Notes: generated by a model not told the origin, from the letters alone. A stretch of DNA of 64,000 bases from an uncultured Muribaculaceae bacterium (GCA_910589425.1 CAJUSZ010000011.1:11967-75966); one strand, 5' to 3'; positions 39,139-48,937 are shown, numbered from the stretch's first letter. Translations and numbers: made by a program.

Positions 39139-40167
39139 TTACTTGGAATTCTTTTTGTAATATTTGATAAGTTTGGGAAGCACGTCCTCGATACGCCCTG
39201 TGATGACGTAGTCGGCTATAGTGTTGATCGGCGCTTCGGGATCTGAGTTCACGGAGATTATGATGGAAGATTCCTGCATTCCGGCTATGTGCTGTATCTG
39301 ACCGGAGATGCCGCATGCGATGTAGAGTTTCGGACGGACTGTAACGCCGGTCTGGCCGATCTGACGGTCGTGGTCTGCCCATCCGGCGTCTACGGCTGCA
39401 CGGCTGGCGCCGACTTCCGCGCCGAGAGTCTCGGCAAGCTGATAGAGAAGATCGAAATTCTCTTTGCTTCCCACGCCGTAGCCTCCGGCCACTACGATAG
39501 GCGAGCCTTTCAGATTCACTTTGGATTTCTCTACATGGCGGTCTATGATCTCCACACAGAAATCCTCGGGACGCACGTATTTGTTGACGTCGAGATCTAC
39601 GATCTCTCCTTTATAGTTGGAATCGCGCACTTCGCGTTTCATGACGCCTTCGCGCACTGTGGCCATCTGCGGACGGCAGTCGGGATTGACAATGGTGGCC
39701 ACGATGTTGCCTCCGAACGCCGGACGGATCTGGTAGAGGAGGTTCTCGTAGCTTTTGCCTGTCTTGGGGTCTGTATGGTCTCCGATCTCGAGGCTTGTGC
39801 AGTCGGCTGTCAGGCCGCTGTGCAGGCATGAGCTTACTCGCGGGCCGAGATCGCGGCCGATGGATGTGGCTCCCATGAAGGCTATCTGTGGTTTGATCTC
39901 ACGGAAAAGATTGATCAGGAGCGAAGAGTGGGGCAGGGATGTGTAAGGGTAGAGTCTGGAATCCTCGGCCTTGTAGATTGTGTCAACCCCGTATGGGAAG
40001 ATCTGATCTTCGATTTTGTCGAGGTGGTCGCCTGCCACTACAGCCTCGAGACGCACCCCGAGTTTGTCGGCGAGCTGACGTCCTTTGGTGAGGAGTTCAA
40101 GGCTGACGTCGGCCACTTTGCCGTCTTCAAATTCGCAATAAACTATGATGTTGTTTTCTTTTGCCAT
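39139..40167 (-). CDS. etfA: Electron transfer flavoprotein alpha subunit
   Basis: The 342-residue protein has the ETF-alpha C-terminal FAD domain with VVAGGYGVGSKENFDLL, GASRAAVDAGWADHDRQIGQ and YIACGISGQIQHIAGMQ, the last with the conserved FAD-binding Ser/Gly pattern. With EtfB it carries electrons from the acyl-CoA dehydrogenase to the quinone pool. The genes are ordered etfB, etfA, dehydrogenase in one unit. Confidence 0.95.
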   Translation of the reverse strand: MAKENNIIVYCEFEDGKVADVSLELLTKGRQLADKLGVRLEAVVAGDHLDKIEDQIFPYGVDTIYKAEDSRLYPYTSLPHSSLLINLFREIKPQIAFMGATSIGRDLGPRVSSCLHSGLTADCTSLEIGDHTDPKTGKSYENLLYQIRPAFGGNIVATIVNPDCRPQMATVREGVMKREVRDSNYKGEIVDLDVNKYVRPEDFCVEIIDRHVEKSKVNLKGSPIVVAGGYGVGSKENFDLLYQLAETLGAEVGASRAAVDAGWADHDRQIGQTGVTVRPKLYIACGISGQIQHIAGMQESSIIISVNSDPEAPINTIADYVITGRIEDVLPKLIKYYKKNSK

Positions 40168-40222
40168 TGTTTCTGAAGTGTTTGTGCTGTTGCCAACAAT
40201 ATTTTAAATCATATTGCCGTAC

Positions 40223-41092
40223 TCAGCCGATTGTGTGGTTGGCTATTAGTTCTTTGATGAGCTGTTCAAGCTGGGAGTCGTCATTGTCGAGACGGCGGGC
40301 TTCCTTGGCTGTGAAGACCACGTTCTCGATAGCCTTTACTTTTGTGGGGGATCCGGCAAGACCGCATTGTCCGAGATCTGCCTCGACGTGAGCTGCGCTC
40401 CATTCACCGATCGACAGATACGGACGGGCGGCGATAAATGCCTTGCGTTCCTCATCGGCTGCAATCTCTGAGGGAGCTGCCGCATATTTGTATTTCTGCA
40501 GGGCTTTGGCGTTGCGCGGACGGCATGCGTCGGCCGAGCCATTGACTGTGATTACCAGTGGCATGGGAGCCTTCACTGTCTCCACTCCGCTTTCGATGCG
40601 GCGGCGCACCACTACTTTGCCGTCCTCGGCTGACAGGATCTCCTCTGCGTAGGTTACCTGAGGCAGACCGAGCTTCTCGGCTATCTGGGGGCCGACCTGG
40701 GCTGTGTCGCCGTCGATAGCCTGACGGCCACCGATTATGATATCGTAATCGCCTATCTTGCGCACGGCTGCGCTGAGGGCGTAGGATGTGGCTAAGGTGT
40801 CGGAACCGGCGAAAGCGCGGTCGGAAAGGACTATGCCGCCGTCGGCACCGCGATAGAGTCCCTCGCGGACTATTTCTGCGGCACGGCCTGGACCCATGGT
40901 GAGAATGGTGATCCGGGAGCCGGGATACATGTCTTTAAGCTTGAGGGCTTGCTCCAGAGCGTTGAGATCTTCAGGGTTGAAGATGGCGGGTAGCACGGCG
41001 CGGTTGATGGTCCCGTCTTCTTTCATGGCATCCTTGCCAACGTTCCGGGTATCAGGCACCTGTTTTGCAAGCACAATGATATTCAAACTCAT
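40223..41092 (-). CDS. etfB: Electron transfer flavoprotein beta subunit
   Basis: The 289-residue protein has the ETF-beta pattern IIVLAKQVPDTRNV at the N-terminus, NPEDLNALEQALKL, and the GRQAIDGDTAQVGPQIAEKL signature near the middle, which binds AMP. It forms the dimer with EtfA. It is the first gene of the operon; the intergenic distance to etfA is 55 bases. Confidence 0.95.
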   Translation of the reverse strand: MSLNIIVLAKQVPDTRNVGKDAMKEDGTINRAVLPAIFNPEDLNALEQALKLKDMYPGSRITILTMGPGRAAEIVREGLYRGADGGIVLSDRAFAGSDTLATSYALSAAVRKIGDYDIIIGGRQAIDGDTAQVGPQIAEKLGLPQVTYAEEILSAEDGKVVVRRRIESGVETVKAPMPLVITVNGSADACRPRNAKALQKYKYAAAPSEIAADEERKAFIAARPYLSIGEWSAAHVEADLGQCGLAGSPTKVKAIENVVFTAKEARRLDNDDSQLEQLIKELIANHTIG

Positions 41093-41202
41093 AACTGTGA
41101 AGTTTATGTTGTTAATTTATTATTATCGTCGGTAAGCCGGCATCGCATGCAAACACCGTTCCGGAAACCCTCCGGGACGGACACACGCTTGATTGCCGGC
41201 TG

Positions 41203-41210
41203 CAAAGGTA
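41203..41210 (-). promoter_or_regulatory. Probable -7 element of the etfB operon
   Basis: On the minus strand TACCTTTG fits TAnnTTTG; the upstream element is only TTTC at 21 bases. Transcription would start near 41197, with a leader of about 105 bases in which I see no other signal. Confidence 0.55.
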
Positions 41211-41308
41211 ACAATTTTTTCGTTAACTGAAGAAATATGCGAGTCTAAATTGCACGGAAATACGATATATGTGCAGAAAATACCAGTCTCCGTCGGATGG
41301 TAAAAGGA

Positions 41309-41343
41309 AAAACGGAGACGGGTCGCAACCCTGTCTCCGTTTT
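41309..41343 (-). terminator. Terminator after ligA
   Basis: An 11-bp stem (AAAACGGAGAC with its complement) continues with GGG/CCC after a bulged T. On the minus strand it is followed by TTTTTCCTTTT, a typical intrinsic terminator. Confidence 0.85.
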
Positions 41344-41437
41344 GTCGCTAACATTGTTTTATTATTCTTATCGGCGACATGCCTTTGAATGTATGACACC
41401 CGAGATGGCCGAAAGGTTCAATCGGGTATTGAAAAAA

Positions 41438-43459
41438 TTATTGCCGTGCCTGTTCCGGGTCGGAGATCATGGCGAGAAAGTCCTCCTCGCTGACGAGCGG
41501 GATCCCGAGTGATCCGCATTTTTCAAGTTTGGCCGGACCAATTGAATCCCCAGCAAGCAGGAAACTTGTCTTTCGCGATATGCTGCCTGAGTTTTTCCCG
41601 CCGTGGGCTGCGATCAGTTCTTTGTATTCATCGCGGGAGTGATGTGTGAAAGTCCCGGAGATCACGATTGTCTTGCCTTCAAGCGATCTTCCTTTGGGCG
41701 ACATGTCGTTTTCATCGGTTTTCATCTGCAATCCGGCTTCTGTCAGCCTGTCGATCATCCGGGAGTTTTCCGGAATTCTCAACCATTCGTATATGCTTCT
41801 GGCGATGATCGGGCCGACGTCGGGCAATGCTGTGAGTTCCTCTTCTGTCATGGTCCGGAGTCTTTCCATGCTTCCGACTGCGCGTGCGATCCGGCGTGCG
41901 GTAGTTTCACCGACATTGGGTATAGACAAGGCATGGACCACACGCTCGAACGGCACCTGAAGCGAGGCTTCGATCCCGAGCATTACCCGTTGGGCCATTT
42001 TTTCTCCGAACCGGTCGAGAGAGGACAGTTGGGCGGAACTTATGGAATATATATCCGCCGGATCGCGAACGAGTCCTTTGTCGAACAACAGTCGTGCGGT
42101 TTCTTCTCCGATCCCGTCGATATTCATCATGCGGCGGGCGCAGAAGTGTTCGATTTTACCGATAAGCTGGGGAGGACATCCGTAGACATTCGGGCATTTC
42201 CACGCAGCTTCACCCTCCACTCTTACGAGGACGCTCCCGCATTCGGGGCAATGGCTTACAAACCGGACCGGATTTGCTTCAGGCAGCCGGCGGCTGAAGT
42301 CTACCCCGGTGATTTTGGGAATGATCTCGCCTCCTTTTTCCACGTAAAGCCAGTCAGACTCGTGGATGTCAAGCTGACGGATAATGTCGTCGTTATGCAA
42401 TGAGGCACGTTTGACAATGGTGCCGGACAGAAGCACCGGCTCGAGGTTGGCTACCGGAGTCACCACTCCCATCCTTCCTGTCTCGAATGAGACAAAGCGG
42501 AGTGGAGTGCATGCCTGCTCCGGATTGAATTTGTAGGCGATTGCCCATCGGGGGGATTTTGCCGTGTAGCCGAGTTCCTCCTGCTGGGCGATGGAATCGA
42601 TCTTGAATACCAGTCCGTCTGTGGCCACCGGGAGTTTGCGTCTCTCCTGATCCCAGAAAGCTATGAAATGCTCCACATCGTCGAGAGAATTGAGTCTTTG
42701 CATGGCTGGCGAGACCTTGAATCCCCATTCCCTGGCTGCTTCCATACACTCAAAATGGGATGATGACGGGAGTTTGTCGGCAAGAAGATAATAGAAGCGT
42801 GCGTCGAGTTGCCGCTTGGCCACCTCCCGTGGATCGTGGGTCTTCAGAGTGCCTGAAGCTGCGTTCCGCGGATTGGCGAACAGTGGCTCCTCATTGTAGG
42901 CGCGCTCCTGATTCAGCTTTTCGAGCACATCCCAGGGCATAAGGATCTCCCCCCTGATCTCGAACTCCTCCGGCCAATTGCCCGGAAGAAGCTGGAGCGG
43001 GATGCTGCGGATAGTCTTTACGTTGGCCGTTACATCGTCGCCTTGGGTTCCGTCTCCCCGGGTTACGGCCCGCACAAGGCGTCCGTTTCGGTATGTGAGC
43101 GAGATTGAAGTGCCGTCGAATTTAAGTTCCCCTGTGATTGAAAACTTCTCTCCCCCGAGGCCGCGACCGAGACGCTCGAACCATTCATCCACTTCGCCGG
43201 TGGAATATGTATTGGAAAGCGACATCATCGGACGGACGTGGCGTACATGCTCGAATCCTCCGGACAGATCTGATCCCACACGCCGGGTGGGGGAGAGCGG
43301 GTCTTCCATATCCGGATTTTCCGATTCAAGACGCTCAAGTTCCTTGAGCATCATGTCGAACTCCCGGTCTGTGATCTCAGGTCTGTTGAGAACGTAGTAA
43401 TTATGGTTGTGGCGGTTGAGTTCCTCCCTTAGTTGGATTATTCGTTGCTTTGGATTCAT
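41438..43459 (-). CDS. ligA: NAD-dependent DNA ligase
   Basis: The 673-residue protein has the adenylation motif ELKFDGTS with Lys113, an OB fold, a four-Cys zinc site (CPECGSVLV and CPNVYGCPP), helix-hairpin-helix repeats (SIPNVGETTARRIA, ALPDVGPIIA) and a C-terminal BRCT domain (LEGKTIVISGTF). It seals nicks in DNA during replication and repair, using NAD. Length matches the family. Confidence 0.97.
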   Translation of the reverse strand: MNPKQRIIQLREELNRHNHNYYVLNRPEITDREFDMMLKELERLESENPDMEDPLSPTRRVGSDLSGGFEHVRHVRPMMSLSNTYSTGEVDEWFERLGRGLGGEKFSITGELKFDGTSISLTYRNGRLVRAVTRGDGTQGDDVTANVKTIRSIPLQLLPGNWPEEFEIRGEILMPWDVLEKLNQERAYNEEPLFANPRNAASGTLKTHDPREVAKRQLDARFYYLLADKLPSSSHFECMEAAREWGFKVSPAMQRLNSLDDVEHFIAFWDQERRKLPVATDGLVFKIDSIAQQEELGYTAKSPRWAIAYKFNPEQACTPLRFVSFETGRMGVVTPVANLEPVLLSGTIVKRASLHNDDIIRQLDIHESDWLYVEKGGEIIPKITGVDFSRRLPEANPVRFVSHCPECGSVLVRVEGEAAWKCPNVYGCPPQLIGKIEHFCARRMMNIDGIGEETARLLFDKGLVRDPADIYSISSAQLSSLDRFGEKMAQRVMLGIEASLQVPFERVVHALSIPNVGETTARRIARAVGSMERLRTMTEEELTALPDVGPIIARSIYEWLRIPENSRMIDRLTEAGLQMKTDENDMSPKGRSLEGKTIVISGTFTHHSRDEYKELIAAHGGKNSGSISRKTSFLLAGDSIGPAKLEKCGSLGIPLVSEEDFLAMISDPEQARQ

Positions 43460-43514
43460 TTGGGTTGGTGTGTTTTGATTTATCGTCCGGATGAGTCTGG
43501 AATCTTATCCGTTC

Positions 43515-44276
43515 TCAGTTCAGCGGATAAGGATACCCGACGTCCCATAGCGAAAGGGCCTGGGGAGGCATCGACGTTCCTGCGGCGCAGCGGTCTTTTG
43601 CCTCGACAACATCGCGGAACTGTCTCAGGGACATTTTGCCGCGTCCCACGTCGACAAGAGTCCCTACCACAGCCCGCACCATGTTGCGCAGAAACCGGTC
43701 GGCGGTGATGGTGAAAACCATCATCTCCTCTTCCGTAACCGAAGACACCTCGCGACTCCATATCGCTTCCGAGACATCGCAGATGTTAGTTTTTGCGTCG
43801 GAATGAAGTTTGGCGAAAGATGTGAAATCGGAATCACATAGCAATGTGGACGCCGCTTCGTTCATCGCCTCCATATCAAGGTCAGGAGGAGCCTGCCATG
43901 CGAGGGGATGGAGAAACGGGGATTTGGATGTCGTGGCGAAATACTTGTAGGTGCGCGATGTGGCGTCGAAACGTGCATGGGCATCATCCCGGACTCTCGT
44001 GAGAGCGTGGAGCGCCACCGAGCGTCCGCATAGCCTGTTGAGGGCAGTCAGCAGACGCTTGGGATCAGTAATGTCGCTGTCGGTGTCGAAGTGTGCGAAC
44101 ATGGTACGTGCGTTCACGCCGGTGTCTGTCCGCCCGGCTCCTGTGATCGATATAGGAGTGCGCATCACAGTCGAAAGAGCCTCTTCCACAGTCTGCTGCA
44201 CGCTGACCGCATTGGGTTGGCGTTGCCATCCGTGGAACGGAGCCCCGCAATAAGACAGTCGGAGAAACCAGCGCAT
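43515..44276 (-). CDS. truA: tRNA pseudouridine(38-40) synthase
   Basis: The 253-residue protein has FHGWQRQPNAVSVQQTVE near the N-terminus and the active-site Asp in GAGRTDTGVNAR, with the FLRNMVRAVVGTLVDVG segment near the end. TruA makes pseudouridine at positions 38-40 of tRNA anticodon stems. The ATG at 44276 shares one base with the speA stop (TGATG), which supports this start over a longer frame that would overlap speA by 110 bases. Confidence 0.95.
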   Translation of the reverse strand: MRWFLRLSYCGAPFHGWQRQPNAVSVQQTVEEALSTVMRTPISITGAGRTDTGVNARTMFAHFDTDSDITDPKRLLTALNRLCGRSVALHALTRVRDDAHARFDATSRTYKYFATTSKSPFLHPLAWQAPPDLDMEAMNEAASTLLCDSDFTSFAKLHSDAKTNICDVSEAIWSREVSSVTEEEMMVFTITADRFLRNMVRAVVGTLVDVGRGKMSLRQFRDVVEAKDRCAAGTSMPPQALSLWDVGYPYPLN

Positions 44277-46174
44277 CAGTCGCGTTCGAGATAAGTTATG
44301 CCGTAGAGTCCGGAACGGTAGTTGTTGAGAAACTGCCTTCCTTCCTCGGCCGAGATCACTCCTCGCTTCATGGAGGCAGACACCCATGCCTCAAGATTGC
44401 GGACAAGCTTCTTGGGACTGTATTCCACATATTCGAGTACATCGGCCACCGGCTCGCCGTCTACCACCTGCTCGATCTCGAAGCCGTCTTTGGTCAGAGA
44501 TATATGGACAGCAGCCGTGTCGCCGAAGAGATTGTGGAGGTCGCCGAGGATCTCCTGATAGGCTCCCACGAGAAAGACTCCGATGTAATAATGCTCACCC
44601 TGGCGCACCGTATGGACAGGCAGCGAGTTTGACGCTCCCTGCGGGGAGACGAAATTGGAGATCTTGCCGTCGCTGTCGCATGTTACGTCCTGTATTGTCG
44701 CGCGGCGTGTCGGCTTCTCGTCGAGACGCTCTATCGGCATTATGGGAAACATCTGGTCGATCGCCCACGAATCCGGCAGAGACTGGAAAAGCGAGAAATT
44801 GCAGAAATACTTCTCCGGAAGCATGCGGGCCACTTTTCTCAGCTCTTCCGGCGGATGTTTCATGGAGCGGGTCATGTCGTTGACATCGCGTGCCACGCTC
44901 CAGAACAGTTTCTCGATCTGGGCTCTTGTGGTAAGGTCAAGCAGTCCGAGCGAGAACAGCTCGAGAGCCTCCTCGCGGATCTGAAGCGCGTCATGCCAGT
45001 CCTCGAACACACGCGACGGATTGATCTTGTCCCAGATATTGTAGAGTTCGCGTGCGAGTTCATGGGCGTCGTCGGCCATTTTGTCGTTGTCGTTCCACTG
45101 GGGCAGCTGCGTAGTCTCAAGCACGTCGATGATCAGCACTGAATGGTGTGCTGTCAGTGATCTTCCGCTTTCGGTGATAATGTTTGGCTGCGGGAGATTG
45201 TTCTTGACGCATACGTCGACAAGGGCTGACACAGAGTCGTTGACATACTCCTGGATGGAATAGTTCATGGAGTTTTCCCCCATTGACGATCTTGTGCCGT
45301 CATAGTCCACTCCGAGCCCGCCTCCTATGTCCACAAAGTCTATGGAATAGCCCATTTTTGAAAGCTGCACGTAGAATTGCATGGCTTCCCGCAGGGCGTT
45401 CTTGATGCGTCTGATCTTGGTTATCTGGCTTCCTATGTGGAAATGAATGAAACGCAGACATTCCGACATTTTGTTGCGCTGAAGGAAATCGAGCGCGTCG
45501 AGAAGCTCCGATGAGTTAAGGCCGAATTTGCTGACATCTCCTCCCGATTCCTCCCATTTGCCGCTTCCGGAGGATGTCAGTTTTATCCGGATTCCGATGT
45601 TAGGGCGCAGGTTGAGCCGTTTGCTGACTTTGGCGATGAGTTTCAGCTCGTTGAGTTTCTCGACCACAAGAAAGATCCTGCGTCCCATTTTCTGGGCGAG
45701 CAGCGCGAGTTCGACATAGTCCTCGTCTTTATAGCCGTTGCAGACCACTATGGAGTTCTCGTCTGTACTCACAGCGAGTACGGCGTGGAGTTCCGGTTTG
45801 GATCCGGCCTCAAGCCCGATGTTGTATTTGTTTCCATGGCTCACTATCTCCTCGACGACCTGTCTCATCTGATTGACCTTGATCGGATACACCACGAAGT
45901 TTTGCCCGGTGTAGGCATATTCTTCAGCCGCTTTCTTGAAGCATGACGATATTTTGCGGATCCTGTCGTCGAGTATGTCTGGGAAACGAAGCAGAAGCGG
46001 AGCCGACACATCCCGGATTTTAAGGTCATCCATGATGTCGCGTATGTCGATCGGGGTGCATCCTTCGCGTGGAGTTACCTGAATGTGTCCCCGGTTGTTG
46101 ATCGAGAAATATTTCAATCCCCATCCGGGCACATTGTATAACTCGGAGGAGTCTTCAATTCTCCATTTTCTCAT
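44276..46174 (-). CDS. speA: Biosynthetic arginine decarboxylase
   Basis: The 632-residue PLP enzyme has YPIKVNQMRQVVEE with the PLP lysine, GLEAGSKPEL, FHIGSQI, DIGGGLGVDYDG and VTCDSDGKI with the catalytic Cys in the C-terminal beta domain. It turns arginine to agmatine, the first step of polyamine synthesis. Length matches E. coli SpeA (658). It is followed by truA with a one-base overlap and lies 52 bases after the ssb gene. Confidence 0.97.
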   Translation of the reverse strand: MRKWRIEDSSELYNVPGWGLKYFSINNRGHIQVTPREGCTPIDIRDIMDDLKIRDVSAPLLLRFPDILDDRIRKISSCFKKAAEEYAYTGQNFVVYPIKVNQMRQVVEEIVSHGNKYNIGLEAGSKPELHAVLAVSTDENSIVVCNGYKDEDYVELALLAQKMGRRIFLVVEKLNELKLIAKVSKRLNLRPNIGIRIKLTSSGSGKWEESGGDVSKFGLNSSELLDALDFLQRNKMSECLRFIHFHIGSQITKIRRIKNALREAMQFYVQLSKMGYSIDFVDIGGGLGVDYDGTRSSMGENSMNYSIQEYVNDSVSALVDVCVKNNLPQPNIITESGRSLTAHHSVLIIDVLETTQLPQWNDNDKMADDAHELARELYNIWDKINPSRVFEDWHDALQIREEALELFSLGLLDLTTRAQIEKLFWSVARDVNDMTRSMKHPPEELRKVARMLPEKYFCNFSLFQSLPDSWAIDQMFPIMPIERLDEKPTRRATIQDVTCDSDGKISNFVSPQGASNSLPVHTVRQGEHYYIGVFLVGAYQEILGDLHNLFGDTAAVHISLTKDGFEIEQVVDGEPVADVLEYVEYSPKKLVRNLEAWVSASMKRGVISAEEGRQFLNNYRSGLYGITYLERD

Positions 46175-46226
46175 ATTATAATAAGAGTATGTGTGGTTTT
46201 TATGGTTGGGATTATGATTTTGGTTG

Positions 46227-46550
46227 TCAGCCTTGACGCCCTGTTATCTCTATGAAATCGGCGATAATCTCAGTGCGTTTTCTGACTATCTTGAATCTGT
46301 CGGTGTATTCCCGTGTGCGCAGGCGTCCCTCGAGATAGATTTTCGATCCTTTCCTGATGTAGCGTTCTGCCGTGCGGGCAAGATTGCCGCTCACCACGAT
46401 GTTGTGCCATTCGGTGATCTCTGTCTGTTGCGGACCGTATCTCTCGCTTGTGGCGAGAGGGAAAAAGGCTACGGGAGTATCTTTCTCCGGAAATCTGATC
46501 TCAGGATCAGCTCCTACATTTCCGAGAAGTATGACTTTATTGACGGACAT
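46227..46550 (-). CDS. ssb: Short single-stranded DNA-binding protein
   Basis: The 107-residue protein is a single OB fold of the SSB type: NKVILLGNVGADPEIRF, WHNIVVSGNLARTAERYI and GSKIYLEGRLRTREY. It lacks the long linker and acidic tip found in the main SSB, where partner proteins dock, so it may be a second, specialised SSB. It lies 26 bases after the ArgC-like gene. Confidence 0.9.
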   Translation of the reverse strand: MSVNKVILLGNVGADPEIRFPEKDTPVAFFPLATSERYGPQQTEITEWHNIVVSGNLARTAERYIRKGSKIYLEGRLRTREYTDRFKIVRKRTEIIADFIEITGRQG

Positions 46551-46576
46551 TCATTAAGCGTATTTGTGGTTGGGAT

Positions 46577-47479
46577 TCAAAACTCCGACGCCTTAAGGGC
46601 AAGCCCGGTGCGTTCGTGGAGGCCGAAGAGCAGGTTCATCGCATGGACGGCTTCTCCTGCGCCTCCTCTCATGCGTGGATCAGCCACGGCCTCGATCCTG
46701 AGGATGGAGGGGGTTGGCTTGGAAAGAGTGAGCAGACACTTGTTGGTGCCGGCTACTTCAGCAGTCGAGAAAGAACGGGTCGAGAACCAGGTGAAATTAT
46801 GGTCATCGTAAATTCTGTCATACAGGCTCATTATGTCCGGAAGCATCATGGGGGTGTCTATCTCGATGGACAGTCGCATCTCTCGTACTGATGCAGATGG
46901 AGTGAGACTTATTTCCAGATCTCCGGAGAAACTGTTCTGCACTCCGGAAAGCACGCTGACAGCCTGACCGCTTGTCTTGTCTGCCGGGATGTCTGCCGGA
47001 AGGGTTATGTCCGCGCGTATGGAACCGTTAAGCAGAAGGTTTGCCGCGGCGGGGAAAAGTGCTATGAGGAGCGCTGATGCAGGCGGGGTCGGGATCCAGC
47101 ATCGCATCGCCCCCCTGACAAGCGGCTTGCGGAATATCTCAGACAGTCCGCCGGTGAATCCCGGTTTTGTGCGGCTGACACCGGTCATGTCCACAATGCG
47201 CAGAGTCTCGTTGCCCTGCCTGTCTGCCAGATCTATAATGTCGGAGGCATCCTCCTCTGATGTGGCGACGAAGAGAATGTCAAGCCCTGTAGTGTCGAGC
47301 CGGTCGGTGAAGAACATGTCAGCTTCGCCGACGAGTCCGTGGTGAAGACCGGTAATATTCTCGCCGGTGTGTCCCGGAGCGTACAGTGTGGCTATTTCCA
47401 CCTCCGGATGATTGACCAGAATTCTGATCAGTTCGCCGGCCTGGCGCGTGTCGGCTCCGGCTATTCCTGCTTTAATCAT
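46577..47479 (-). CDS. Divergent ArgC-like protein
   Basis: The 300-residue protein aligns with N-acetyl-gamma-glutamyl-phosphate reductase at both ends (AGELIRILVNHPEVEIA and AGEAVHAMNLLFGLHERTGL), but the core is altered: the NAD motif is GADTRQAG, and the NPGC active-site segment is replaced by AMRCWIPTP with a Cys at 127. The catalytic His region and the PRG segment before the last domain are not recognisable. It may be an inactive or changed ArgC. argR lies upstream in the same direction; no other arginine gene is in the window. Confidence 0.72.
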   Translation of the reverse strand: MIKAGIAGADTRQAGELIRILVNHPEVEIATLYAPGHTGENITGLHHGLVGEADMFFTDRLDTTGLDILFVATSEEDASDIIDLADRQGNETLRIVDMTGVSRTKPGFTGGLSEIFRKPLVRGAMRCWIPTPPASALLIALFPAAANLLLNGSIRADITLPADIPADKTSGQAVSVLSGVQNSFSGDLEISLTPSASVREMRLSIEIDTPMMLPDIMSLYDRIYDDHNFTWFSTRSFSTAEVAGTNKCLLTLSKPTPSILRIEAVADPRMRGGAGEAVHAMNLLFGLHERTGLALKASEF

Positions 47480-47518
47480 TTTGAGAAGAATAATTTGGAT
47501 CCATAAAACATGAAAAGA

Positions 47519-47548
47519 GCAGCAATCGCTTTTTGAAAAAGCAACTGC
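47519..47548 (-). terminator. Weak hairpin between argR and the ArgC-like gene
   Basis: On the minus strand GCTTTTT and AAAAAGC form a stem with flanking GCAG/CTGC pairs, followed by a CTCTTTTC run. It could end argR transcription or regulate the ArgC-like gene. Confidence 0.4.
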
Positions 47549-47623
47549 TACCCGAAAGCGGTATCTCTGTAGGAGGGATATTCAGCGGGACTGAGTCTGG
47601 AGGCATTTCAGCTTATATGTTAA

Positions 47624-48121
47624 TCAGAATTGAGGGATTTTCTGTTCGAGCGGAAGAAGACGCCCGAGTACTTCAAGAGCCTGTTCTTTCGTTATGTCAT
47701 CGCGAAGCACAGCGAAAAGCGTATCCGATCCGGGTATTGTGCCGACTATTTCAGGCGCGTTGCTCATGTCTATGTCATAAGCCAGGCCGGCGGCGTAACC
47801 GTTCCGGGTCTTTATGACGGCGATATTGCCGGAAATCTGAAGCGAAACGAACCCGCTCTGATAGTTTGCGTTCATCGCGATCTGTCCGGAAGATAGTATC
47901 TTGTCTTTCAGAGAATTGCTGTCTGGCAGGATATACATGTACGTTCCGTTGTCGGTAGGCACTTTAGAGATCTTCAGTAGCTTCAGATCCCGCGATAAGG
48001 TTGCCTGCGTTACGTTGAATCCCTGATCAGTGAGCATCTTTGACAATTCTTCCTGACTGGATATGCATTTTGTACGTATGAGGTCGACTATCAGCTCGAC
48101 ACGTTGCTTGCGATTTTTCAT
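47624..48121 (-). CDS. argR: Arginine repressor
   Basis: The 165-residue protein has the winged helix of ArgR (RVELIVDLIRTKCISSQEEL and QATLSRDLKLLKISK) and the C-terminal arginine-binding domain with GTIPGSDTLFAVLRD. It binds arginine as a hexamer and controls arginine genes. The ATG at 48121 follows the family start (MKNRKQRVELI). A 7-bp inverted repeat (48146-48152 with 48159-48165) in the upstream region could be an operator or leader stem. Confidence 0.93.
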   Translation of the reverse strand: MKNRKQRVELIVDLIRTKCISSQEELSKMLTDQGFNVTQATLSRDLKLLKISKVPTDNGTYMYILPDSNSLKDKILSSGQIAMNANYQSGFVSLQISGNIAVIKTRNGYAAGLAYDIDMSNAPEIVGTIPGSDTLFAVLRDDITKEQALEVLGRLLPLEQKIPQF

Positions 48122-48320
48122 GAGTTTGTTTTTCGGTTTGCATCTGTGTTGCGGCGTGGCAACACACGAGGTAAAGCGTAGGGTTAATCGAGATGTGGGC
48201 TTGCCCAATCATCCGCAAAAATACATTTTTTCCCTTTAATACTCCTAATTAATGAATGAAGTGTATGTATTTTAACATAATTTACAGAACTCTGATTGAT
48301 ATATGCCTTGTTGTTGCTGA

Positions 48321-48902
48321 TCAAGGATTGTTCCTTCGGTCAAGTTCCCGCTTGATTTCGGCAGCAGTCTCATAGTCCTCCTTGTCGATTGCCGCTTTCA
48401 TCATCTGCTCAAGCTCGTCTGCGGGGCATTCCTCCAAAGGGGTGATTTGCTTTTGATCTTGAGCGCGTTGGCCGGACGGGGAGGCATTCCTGTCTGAATC
48501 CGTGTCGAATCCGGCTTCGGCAAGAACCTCACCGGATGTGAACACCGGGGCGCCTGCGCGTATCGCCAATGCTACGGCGTCGGAAGACCGGGAGTCGATA
48601 CGGCATTCGCGGATTCCGTCTGAAAAAAGAAGATCGGCCGCGAACACTCCGGTCGGGAGCTTGCGTATCTCCACCTCTTTTAGCGTTATCCCGAATGCGT
48701 CCATCGTGGAGATCATCATGTCGTGGGTGAGAGGGCGGGGCACTTCCACTCCCTGGAGCTTGCATTCGATGGCCTGGGCCTCCGGAGTGCCTATTATGAT
48801 AGGGATACGCCTGCCTGTATTCTCGGCTTCAAGTATAAGAGCATAGACACCTGATTCGATCTGATTGTAGGTGATGCCGATTATTTTGAGTTTGTGTCTC
48901 AT
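48321..48902 (-). CDS. Bifunctional nuclease (DUF151) with C-terminal UVR motif
   Basis: The 193-residue protein begins KLKIIGITYNQIESGVYAL and has IPIIIGTPEAQAIE and PRPLTHDMM, which mark the DUF151 bifunctional DNase/RNase fold. The C-terminal 45 residues hold a UvrB/UvrC motif (LEQMMKAAIDKEDYETAAEIKREL). The nuclease activity of the family is reported for plant and bacterial members, and the role here is unknown. The ATG at 48902 fits the family and is 35 bases after mnmA. Confidence 0.87.
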   Translation of the reverse strand: MRHKLKIIGITYNQIESGVYALILEAENTGRRIPIIIGTPEAQAIECKLQGVEVPRPLTHDMMISTMDAFGITLKEVEIRKLPTGVFAADLLFSDGIRECRIDSRSSDAVALAIRAGAPVFTSGEVLAEAGFDTDSDRNASPSGQRAQDQKQITPLEECPADELEQMMKAAIDKEDYETAAEIKRELDRRNNP

Positions 48903-48937
48903 TATCTTTGTGTGAATTTTTTGTGAGGAATGGGATT

